From contig JAIOPC010000014.1 of the NCBI GenBank assembly GCA_021414085.1, forward strand, positions 744,001-808,000: a stretch of DNA of 64,000 nucleotides, in the 5' to 3' direction. A model generated the notes under the pieces. That model saw nothing but the letters and a program-made list of their open reading frames with translations. It was not told the origin of the DNA and made no database searches. This document shows, in pieces, positions 29,779 through 39,200 of this stretch. Within the stretch, counting starts at the first letter, position 1, and each line of letters begins with the position of its first letter. The stretch is from Actinomycetes bacterium. Lineage in GTDB: Bacteria > Actinomycetota > Acidimicrobiia > Acidimicrobiales > Ilumatobacteraceae. The translations under genes and the position numbers were made by a program.

Positions 29779-30960
29779 GTGCCGCTCGGGTTACTGCAAC
29801 GGAAGCCCGACTCTGGTCTCGGCAACATTCGGTCGAGCCCCAGTTCGCCGACGCGCAACATCGATTGGGTACTCATGTTGTCGGTCGGCCTGCTGTCGCT
29901 GATCGGCCTCGCCATCGTTTACTCCGCCTCGCGAACGAAGTTCGCCCCAAAGGCGCCAGAGCCGTACGGGTTTCAGTTTGTGACGCGGCAAGAGATCTTT
30001 CTCATCATCGCTGTGATCGCGCTGATTGTCGTGATGAGCTTCGACTATGAGTGGTGGAAGGATCACGCCCGCTTCCTCTACGGCGTGACCGTCATGCTGC
30101 TGGTGCTGGTGCTGCTGGTCGGTGCCGTCAGTGGTGGCGCGGCGTTGAGCTTCGACCTCGGTGCGTTCAAACTGCAGCCCGCCGAGTTCGCAAAGTTCAC
30201 GGTGCTGCTGACGTTGGTCGCCTACCTCGCCGAGGATCGCGCCGAGGAACTTGCGTATCACCGGTTCATCGTCGGCCTGTTCATCGTCGGCGTTCCAATC
30301 ACGTTGATCATCCTCCAACCCGACCTTGGGGGCACGTCGGTGCTTGTTGCGATGGTGATGGGCGCCATGCTCGTCGCCGGCGCGAAGGCCCGCTACATCG
30401 CGTTGATCTCGGTGCTCTCGGCCACCACGGTTGGCGCCGCCCTGCTGACGGGGTTGGTCAACGAGTACCAGCTGCGTCGCTTCACGGCCTTCTTCAACCA
30501 GGACAGCACCGAGCTGGCGCTGCGCGACTACGTGTACCAAGGTCGCAACGCCATCAGCGCTCTGGCGACCGGCGGGCTGACCGGCAAGGGCTGGTTGCAG
30601 GGGCCGATCACGGCGGCAAAAAGCGACATTCCTGTGCAGTGGGCCGACTTCCCGTTCTCGGCGATTGGCGAGGAGTTCGGGCTCGTGGGCTGTGCCGTCG
30701 TTTTGGGCCTGTTCGCGATCGTCTTGCTGCGCATCTGGCGTATCGCCCACCTTTCGCGCGACCTACTGGGCACCTATATATGCGTCGGGGTGTTCACGAT
30801 CCTGCTCTGGCAGGTCTTCCAAAACGTCGCGATGACCGTGGGCGTGATGCCGATTACCGGATTGCCGCTGCCGTTTATCTCCTACGGCGGGTCCGGAATT
30901 GTGACCTTTTTTGCCCTGATTGGGCTGGTTCAGAACGTCCACATGCGTCGTTACCGCTAA
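29779..30960 (+). CDS. rodA: Peptidoglycan glycosyltransferase RodA (SEDS family)
   Basis: The 393-residue polytopic protein carries the SEDS signatures FKLQPAEFAKFTVLL, IILQPDLGGTSVLV and, near the end, TGLPLPFISYGGSG. Ten or so membrane helices are visible. It polymerises lipid II with PBP2. The GTG at 29779 lies 1 bp after the mrdA stop, so translation is coupled. It ends the mre operon; a new promoter for rng begins 3 bp later. Confidence 0.95.
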   Translation: MPLGLLQRKPDSGLGNIRSSPSSPTRNIDWVLMLSVGLLSLIGLAIVYSASRTKFAPKAPEPYGFQFVTRQEIFLIIAVIALIVVMSFDYEWWKDHARFLYGVTVMLLVLVLLVGAVSGGAALSFDLGAFKLQPAEFAKFTVLLTLVAYLAEDRAEELAYHRFIVGLFIVGVPITLIILQPDLGGTSVLVAMVMGAMLVAGAKARYIALISVLSATTVGAALLTGLVNEYQLRRFTAFFNQDSTELALRDYVYQGRNAISALATGGLTGKGWLQGPITAAKSDIPVQWADFPFSAIGEEFGLVGCAVVLGLFAIVLLRIWRIAHLSRDLLGTYICVGVFTILLWQVFQNVAMTVGVMPITGLPLPFISYGGSGIVTFFALIGLVQNVHMRRYR

Positions 30961-30963
30961 CGG

Positions 30964-30969
30964 TAGGCT
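30964..30969 (+). promoter_or_regulatory. -10 box for rng
   Basis: TAGGCT, preceded by GG, lies just after the rodA stop. A start about 7 nt downstream would give a leader of roughly 110 nt before the rng ATG at 31087. Confidence 0.4.
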
Positions 30970-31010
30970 GACGGCAAATGACCTTTCGATTAACTCGAAT
31001 GCAACCGATC

Positions 31011-31067
31011 GTGCCCCGGAATCATCCCGGCACATCTCGTTGCCCCGCGCGCACCCCTGGAGCGCGC
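31011..31067 (+). promoter_or_regulatory. Two hairpins in the rng leader
   Basis: GTGCC (31011-31015) pairs with GGCAC (31029-31033), and GCGCGC (31047-31052) pairs with GCGCGC (31062-31067). The second ends 19 nt before the rng ATG. Structured leaders are known to mediate RNase E autoregulation in enterobacteria; a similar role here is only a suggestion. Confidence 0.35.
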
Positions 31068-31086
31068 ATGAGAAGGGAACGCACCA

Positions 31087-33087
31087 ATGAACAACTCGGA
31101 ACCCGACGTCGGCATCGACGTCGCGGCATCACCTTCGCGCGCAGCGGCCCCCCGGGAGCTGGCGGAGTCAGCGCCAGCGGCTGAGGCCCCCGAAAGCGAA
31201 GCTACGGCCAACACCGAACAACCGGAAGGCACGGGCCCTCGTCCCGCCGCGCGTAAGCGTCGCCGCGGGTCGCGCGGTGGCCGCAATCGCAAGAAGCCCG
31301 CACGCCCTGTCGGTGAAGGCGCTGCCGACGCTGACGTTGACGGTGAAGTTGACGACGAGCTCGATGGCGACTTCGAAGACGACGAGCTTGACGACGACCA
31401 TGACAGCGCCGGCCATGGCCACGAGTCCGGTGTCGACCACGGTGACGACGACCATGATGTCGAACAAGCCGCTCGGCCGGAGTTGCCGGATCGCATCAGC
31501 GAGAACCGCCCGTCCGCCGAAGCTGCAAGTAAGGCGCTCGTGCGCAAGCCGCAGATTGGCGACACCCGGCCAGCTGCACCGTCCAGTCCTTCAACGGCTG
31601 CGTTGGCAACGCCGACGATGCCCGGCCAGCGCCAGCAGGGCCAACCGCGCGAAGGCGGGGGCGACGGCCCGAAGAAGAAGCGTCGGCGCGGTGGCAAGGG
31701 TCGCGGTACCGGCGGTGGGGGAGGCGGTGGCGGTGGCCCGCGTCATGAGGCTCCGCTGTCCGAACTGGATGCCGACGTGCTTGAGCGTCGTCGCGGTCGC
31801 GAGCGCAATGGTCGCCCCGTCGGTCGCTACCTCATGTGCGTGCAGGTGCGCCCGACGCTGACGCAGGTCGCCGTGCTGGAAGGTCGCACGCTGATCGAGC
31901 ATTACGTCAGCCGCCCAGCCGACGATGTCAGCCAAATCCACGGCAACATCTATGTCGGCAAGGTGCAGAACGTGCTGCCCGGCATGGAAGCCGCGTTCGT
32001 CGACATCGGTACGCCGAAGAACGCCGTGTTGTATCGCGGCGATGTGCAGTACGACGCGGAAGACATTGTGGAGAAGTCGTCGCACCCGCGCATCGAGCAG
32101 ATGTTGCGCTCGAAGCAACTGATCGTGTGCCAGGTCACGAAGAATCCGATTGGTGCCAAGGGTGCGCGGTTGACCCAAGAGGTTTCGATGCCGGGTCGCT
32201 TCGTGGTGCTCATCCCCAACTCGAATACGTACGGCATCTCCAAGCGTTTGCCCGACGATGTGCGCAAGCGTTTGCGCAACATTCTCGACCGGCTGAAGCC
32301 GGAAGAACACGGCCTGATCGTGCGCACCGCGGCTGAACACGCCACCGAACACGAACTGCGCGCCGATATGGGCCGCCTGCTTGATCAGTGGAACGCGATC
32401 GAGGCGAAGGCGAAGAAGGCACAGGGCCCGACGCTGCTGTACCGCGAGCCCGAGCTCGCCGTGCGCGTCATTCGCGAGGAATTTAACGCCGACTATCGCG
32501 GTGTCGTGATCGACGATCAGCGCCTATTCGACGACGTCCACGACTACGTGAACGCGTTCAACCCGGAACTTGCCGATCGCGTCGAGTTCTACGACGCAGT
32601 CGAGGACGGTCTGCCGGTTTACGAGCGGTTCCACATCCACGAGCAGCTACACAAGGCGCTCGATCGCAAAGTGTGGTTGCCTAGCGGTGGTTCGCTGATC
32701 ATCGAGCACACCGAGGCGCTCACCGTCATCGACGTCAACACCGGCAAGAACGTCGGCACCTCCAACCTTGAGGAAACCGTCTACCGCAACAACCTGGAAG
32801 CGGCCGAAGAAGTGGCAAAGCAGCTACGCCTGCGCGACATTGGCGGCATCGTCGTCATCGACTTCATCGACATGGAGATCCGCGAGAACCGTCGCCGGGT
32901 GGTCGATGCCTTCCGGTCCGCGTTGGCCCGCGACAAGACCCGCACACAGGTTTTCGAGATCGGCGAGTTGGGCTTGCTGGAGATGACCCGCAAGCGCATC
33001 GGCGAGGGTCTATTGGTCAGCTTCGCCGACATTTGCCCCAATTGCCTGGGCCGCGGCGTGATTATCGATCACGACCTGTTGGCTTAG
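31087..33087 (+). CDS. rng: Ribonuclease E/G family endoribonuclease
   Basis: The 666-residue enzyme has a long disordered N-terminus (residues about 1-240) with a basic KRRRGSRGGRNRKK patch, a very acidic Asp/Glu stretch and Gly-rich basic segments. The catalytic core follows: S1 domain (about 246-330, GNIYVGKVQNVLPGMEAAFVD), DNase-I-like region with metal Asp in TVIDVNTGK (D549) and VVIDFIDME (D592), and the zinc-link CPNCLGRG. It initiates mRNA decay and rRNA or tRNA processing. The N-terminal arrangement of scaffold before core is typical of actinobacterial RNase E/G. AAGGGAA precedes the ATG. Confidence 0.94.
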   Translation: MNNSEPDVGIDVAASPSRAAAPRELAESAPAAEAPESEATANTEQPEGTGPRPAARKRRRGSRGGRNRKKPARPVGEGAADADVDGEVDDELDGDFEDDELDDDHDSAGHGHESGVDHGDDDHDVEQAARPELPDRISENRPSAEAASKALVRKPQIGDTRPAAPSSPSTAALATPTMPGQRQQGQPREGGGDGPKKKRRRGGKGRGTGGGGGGGGGPRHEAPLSELDADVLERRRGRERNGRPVGRYLMCVQVRPTLTQVAVLEGRTLIEHYVSRPADDVSQIHGNIYVGKVQNVLPGMEAAFVDIGTPKNAVLYRGDVQYDAEDIVEKSSHPRIEQMLRSKQLIVCQVTKNPIGAKGARLTQEVSMPGRFVVLIPNSNTYGISKRLPDDVRKRLRNILDRLKPEEHGLIVRTAAEHATEHELRADMGRLLDQWNAIEAKAKKAQGPTLLYREPELAVRVIREEFNADYRGVVIDDQRLFDDVHDYVNAFNPELADRVEFYDAVEDGLPVYERFHIHEQLHKALDRKVWLPSGGSLIIEHTEALTVIDVNTGKNVGTSNLEETVYRNNLEAAEEVAKQLRLRDIGGIVVIDFIDMEIRENRRRVVDAFRSALARDKTRTQVFEIGELGLLEMTRKRIGEGLLVSFADICPNCLGRGVIIDHDLLA

Positions 33088-33156
33088 CGATTGGCCGGTA
33101 CCCCCTTGGGCCACGTGCTCAATTGGGTTGGGGATATCACTTTTTCCGACTACTCG

Positions 33157-33186
33157 TTGACAATGCGTAGTAACTTGCGAGATCGT
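33157..33186 (+). promoter_or_regulatory. Possible promoter of the RHS gene
   Basis: A consensus -35 TTGACA at 33157-33162 is followed after 18 bp by GATCGT (33181-33186), a weak -10. The ribosome site GGAGG at 33211-33215 lies 5 nt before the GTG. The rest of the 133-bp gap after rng holds a weak hairpin (TGGCC at 33092 with GGCCA at 33109). Confidence 0.35.
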
Positions 33187-33220
33187 TGGAGGCATTCGGT
33201 CGACTAGGTCGGAGGCCTTT

Positions 33221-36200
33221 GTGAAGCGATTCCGTCGTGTTGTCTCGTTGCTGATTGTTTCTGCGCTGGTGTTTGAAACCTCGGGGGGAGTAGCGACGGC
33301 TGAGCCAGCCTCTTCGTCGCCTGCGGTCGCTGGCCCGGTTGAGGTGCCACCGCTTGGTGTGTCGGGTACGCCGGTCGGTGAGGTGGCGAAGTCGGAGGAG
33401 TTGCCGAAGGATGTGTTGACCGAACCGCCGACTGATGCGGTGCCGGTGAAGGAGTCGTGGGCGACCAGGCTGAAGCGTGAGCAGGCCGCGGCGGCGAAGC
33501 CATCGGTGGTCGGTTTTGATGAGGCATTGTCGGTGGAGGATGAGTCTGCTCGGTCTGCCTACGGGACGACCTTTACCAACGCTGATGGCACGCAGACCAC
33601 TGTGATCGATGATCACTTGGTCCACTATCTGGTTGACGGTAAGTGGCAGCCGATCGATCCGCGGGTGGTGCAGTCGGGCGATGGTGTGTGGGTGACGAAG
33701 GCGAATGATCGGGTGGCGACGTTTTCGTCGAAGGCGATTGAGTTGGCTTCGCCGCGGGGCGCTGTTCGATGGGTGCCTGAGGGTGTGTCGTTGCCTGAGC
33801 CAGAGGTATCGAAGGACGGGTTGACCGTCACGTATCGGCAGGTGTGGCCCGGTGTCGATTTGGTGTATCGGTTGGAGACCGACATGGTCAAGGAGGAGAT
33901 CGTGATCTCTGACTTGGCATCGGTGCCCGCTGACGGCTCGTTTGCGTTTGAGGTATCAGGTCCGGGGTTGCAAGTCGATAGCAAGGATGCTCTTTCGTTT
34001 GAGGGCGAGCTCGGGACTGATTTGTTCTTCGGTGCTGTGGAGGTGTTGAACGCGGGTCGTCTGCCGATTTCGACGCCAGAGGTGGTTTCAGTTGAGGTGG
34101 CGGACCGTCGCATCAGTGGTAGTTCGAAAGTTGACTCGTTGCGCGTGGGGATTGATCCTGAGTGGGCGGCGGGTTTGCCAGCCACCGCGTTTCCGTTGAT
34201 TGTTGATCCAACTACCGGGTGGGGTAGTTGGATCCAGAATGCGGAGGCGAGCAACTACGCGTTCTGTGGGACCAACCCGTTTTGCAACAAGGCACGCGTC
34301 GGCAACTTCTACTGGTCGGGTGTGAACAGCTACTGGCACACCGGCCTCGGCTTCGATTACTCGGCGTATCTTCCGACGTCCACGGTGGCTTCGCAGCTGC
34401 AAGCGGCGTCGTTGCATATGTCGTTCTCGTGGGGTGACGGTTCGGCGCAGCCGATCGCGGTGCGCCACGCGACGTCGTATTCGTATTGCGGCACGAATTA
34501 CAACAATGATTGCAATCAGGGTACGACGCCGTATTTGCCGTTGCAATGGATGTCGACGGGCGCGGTGTACTACGACGTGATGTCATTCGTCAATCCGTAT
34601 TGGTATGCGGGTGCATCAACGATTGGGTTTGCGGTGTCGTCGAGCGAGAATCCTGGCCAGTTCACTTACAAGGAACTGAACACTGCCTTGTACTTGACCT
34701 ACAACCGGCTTCCGATCCCGCAACAGGCGAACATGTCCCCGGGGAACCCGTACACGTTTCATTCGTCGGCGTCGGGCATCAGCCTCTCGATCAATCAGCT
34801 CACTGATCCTGATGGTGAGGCGTTGTACTACCGATACCTATTGTGCACCGCGGTTGGTTGCCCGGGGGGATCTACGATTGCCGATGACTCGGGCTGGGAT
34901 TCGGTGGGTGTGCCAGATTCGACTCCCTGGACGTACACCTCGGCTCTGTATCCGCCGGGGCCAGGGTTGACTGCCTGGTTTTACAATCGGCAATTGTATT
35001 GGCAGGTGATGGTGTCCAACTCGTCGACGGGCGCCGGGTTCATCGCGTATTCGCCGTGGAACGCGTGGAGGCTGGTTAACAATTGTCCGGCGCCACCAGC
35101 GATGTCAGATCCAGCAACGGGCTCGGGTGGTTTCACGTGGGCACCGAATAATCCGCCGACATTGACGATCACGCCCTACGCGGATCCCGACGGCGACGGC
35201 GCGCGATACAGGTTCGTCATTCGCGAGAAGGGGAGTAATGGGCTGACCTATACCTCGGACTGGACTGCGATGTCATTGTCGGTGGCACCGATCAGTTTCA
35301 CCGTTCCGGCGGATGCCTCGCTGCAGCCCGGCGTGTCGTATGAGTGGTCGGCAGAAGCGCGCGATTCGACGACGGAGTTTCATTGGTACTACTACAAGGG
35401 TGCGCCGTGTTCGGCGGCGTCGTCGTTCCGGGCGGCGGAGTTCGAAGCGCGTCTCGGTACGGGTGGCCCGTCACCGACACAATCGCTCGGCCCCGTTGCG
35501 GTGAACTTGGCAACCGGCAACGTGACCACTGCGATCACAACCCCGCAAGTTGCGACACTGGGCGGCACGATGGGTGCGTCGCTGGCGTACAACTCGCGAG
35601 CAAATGACATCGGGCTCAGAGCGCGGCTGTATAACGACGCAAACGGGAATGGCGTTCTCGACGTTGGCGAACCCTTGGTGACGTCGCGAGTGGATCGTGA
35701 GATGTCGTTCACTTGGGCGACCCCTGGTGCCGCTCCCGGCATCACTAACTTCGTCGGCACGTGGACCGGCTATCTGACCGTGCCAACCGCGGGGACCTAC
35801 CATATAGCGGGTGCGGTCGGTGCCGACGAACGCGTGGAAGTCAAAGTCGGTACGGGTTACACGATGCAAGCCAACTACGTGAACCCGGCGGCGATCGGGC
35901 TCGATGACGTTCCGAGCCTCAGCCCGGGCTCCTACAACGCAAGGCCAAACGTCTCGGCCACTGCCGGCGGATTCACCACAACCTCCGCGTTCCAGACGTT
36001 GCCGATAACCGTCACCTACCGCAACCCAACCGGGGCTGGCTACCTGGCGTTGTATTTGTCAACGAACAGCGGCTACTACACGGACCTGCCAACCACTTGG
36101 TTGTCACCCGACGTGCGCGTCGTGCCGCGCGGCTGGACGTTCAATCACCTCGGCGGTGCCGGGGCTTCGTATACGTCGGCCCGTGTGGAAGCAACCGAGA

Positions 36201-39200
36201 TTGTGCTGACTCGTTCCGACGGATCAACCGTGTCGTACGCGCGTAACGCGACCGGTGGCTACACACCGCCACCCGACAAGAACGACATCGTCTCGTTCGC
36301 TGGCGGCAAGGTGACTGTGATCGACGAAGGCGGTTCAGTGCATCAGTTCAACGCTGACGGACTGCTTGACACTGTGACCGCGCCAGCAGACACCAAGACT
36401 CCAGCGGCACCGACACCGGTATGGACCAGTGTCACTCTGCCCGGTTCAACGGTTGCCACCACGCGCATGACTGCGCTCGCCGACCCGATTTCTACCCGTC
36501 AGGTGACCTTCAAGTATCAAGACGTCAGCAGCTTCAACTGTGACACCGCTGGCGGGTTTGCTGCAGTGCCCTCCGGGATGCTGTGCCAGATCAACTATCC
36601 CGACGGGTCATCCACGAAGCTGTTCTACATCAGCGACGGGCAAGGTTCGGTGCAACTGGCGCGTGTCCAAAACCCTGGCGATGCGACACTCGGCTATCCG
36701 ACACTCGATTTCGGCTACTCGCAAGTCTCGATGCCCGCACCGTCGGGAGGCACGTACACCGTGCCGCTGCTCTCCAGCGTGCGCGACCCGCTCGTCAACG
36801 ACGCAATCGCAGCCGGGCTGATCAGTGCGTCAACTGACTACGTGACAGCGATCGCCTACGACTCCAACGGCCGCGTGCTGTCAGTGACTGCGCCGAAGCC
36901 CTCAGCATCGGCGACGTTCCGCCAGCAAGTGTTCGTTGACTATCAGACCGTCGGTGGAGTGACGTTCAACGAAACCCGACTACGCGTCCTCGGTTTGGAT
37001 GACATCGTTTCGACGACCGACTGGGACCGAAAAGTGCTCTTCGACTCCACGGCTCGAACCACTTCGGACTATCAGGCGTTGAACGCGACGTCGACTCAGT
37101 TTGTGCTCTCCGAGTACGGCTGGGACGGCAACAGCACCGCCGACCGTTTGCTGTGGACGAAATCTGCCAATCAGATCACGAGCTACGTGTACTCGCCGGA
37201 AGGATGGCGGACGGACACCTTTGGGCCAGCCAACGCGAACTGTTTCAACACGGTCGGCCTTACCAAGGTCGTCAACGGGTCATGCACCAACCCGGCAGTT
37301 CCGCACACTTCAAGCGTCTACGACGGCGGCCTCAGTGGGCTGTCAGTGACGGTGTGGCCGAACAACACCTTTAGCGGTCCACCATCGAACATGACCACAG
37401 GGCTCGCCGGCTCGAGTTCGTTGTCTTATGGATGGCTGCTCAGTGGCCCTGCAGAAGCAACGAACGCGGTGGGCACCCAGCTGACTGACAACTTTTCGTT
37501 GCGCTTCACGGGTTCGATCGTGTTCCCGAGTACCGGCACCTACACGTTCAGCACGACTGGTGCGGATGATGTGTTGAACGTGTACATCGATGACCAGCTC
37601 GTCTTCGCCGCTACCTGCTGTGGTGCGACCTCCGGGACGTTCTATCTGCCCGCGGGATCGTCGCTGACCAGACGAATCCGTCTCGACTACGTCGAGTACA
37701 CCGGTGGCGCGTCGTTCAACCTACGCTGGAACGGCACCGGCACCGGCGGCACAGTCGCCGTTCCCATCAGCGCGCTGAAACCGCGCTACGGGCTCGTCAC
37801 CAGCACGACCGTCGAGGACTCCGGCGGCGTGACGCCGTCGTCGACCTCAACCATCTCCTATTCAGCGACCGGTCTCGACCCGGTGTATGGACTCCCTACG
37901 AATGTCACATCCGGTGGATTGACGACAACTACGGCCTACGAGACTGGCGGCTACCGGCGGCGCACCTCGCGTACCCTGCCAGCTGGAAATCAGACCAGCT
38001 ACGAGTACTACGCGAACGCGGCGACGGCCGACAATCCGTGCACGATCGCGGCTGACCCGGTCAACCAAGGCGGGCTGTTGCGATACACGATCGACCCGCT
38101 CGCGCAGACCGGCAAACAGATCATGTCCGAACAGATCTACGACATGCTGTCGCGCCCGGTCGCTTCCCGACGTGGTACTCGCACTTCGGGCGTCGATACC
38201 TGGGAGTCGACCTGGACATGCATCACGTACGACGCTCGTAATCGGCCAACCACCGTGACGATCCCGAACAACGCTGGCACGGCAGTCGAGCGCACCGTAA
38301 CGACCAACTACGCAGTCGGTGGAGACCCTCGCAAATCGTCCGTCACCGATCCTGCTGGCACGATCACCGCCGAGTCGGACCTGCTCGGCCGCGGCGTCAG
38401 CTACACCGACGTGTGGGGCACGGTGACGACCTCAAGCTACGACGCGACCGGTGAACCCGGCCGACTAGGCCAGACGACCGTCACGACTTGGACTGGTGGT
38501 AGCAACCTGCTGGCCGCGACTCACGCGTGGGATTACGACCGCGCCGGGCGACTGACACGTCAGTACCTCGATGGAGAGACGATCGCGATCCCGACCTACA
38601 ACACGCCGGGCTCCGCGAATGAGCACACGTTGGCGAGCGTGTCGTATCCGTCGGGCGTGGGCAACGCCGGTAACGGCACGTCGCTAGCCGCGATCACCCG
38701 TGACACCAATGGCGCGGTGACCTCGACGACGTGGAATCAGGGTGCCGGCGCGTTCTTCACGAACACCGTGACGCGTTCGCAGACCGGGCGTGTGGTCACC
38801 GATTCGGTGAACGGGCAGAGCACATCGTCGTTTGAGTACGACACCGCTGGCAGGTTGAAGAAGGCGACGCAACCCGGGCATGTACTCGAGTACCAGTTCG
38901 GCACAACCGCCTGCGGAGGAACCAACCCGCTCAACAACGCCGGGTCCAACAGCAACCGCACCGCGTTGATCGACAACACCGTCACGATCGCGACCTATTG
39001 CTACGACAACGCAGACCGACTGATCTCGACCACTGCGGCCGGTTACGGTGGCGGTATCACCTACGACGATCATGGCAACACCACCACCCTGGCTGGTGAA
39101 ACCCTCGCCTATGACGGTGCCGATCGGCACATGTCGACCACTGCGAACGGTGTCACAGTCAGCTACACCCGTGATGCGACTGATCGGATTGTTGCTCGCA

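Noticed and set aside
30051-30971. Plus-strand 306-codon frame within rodA.
   Set aside because: It is out of frame with the clear SEDS protein and Arg-rich.
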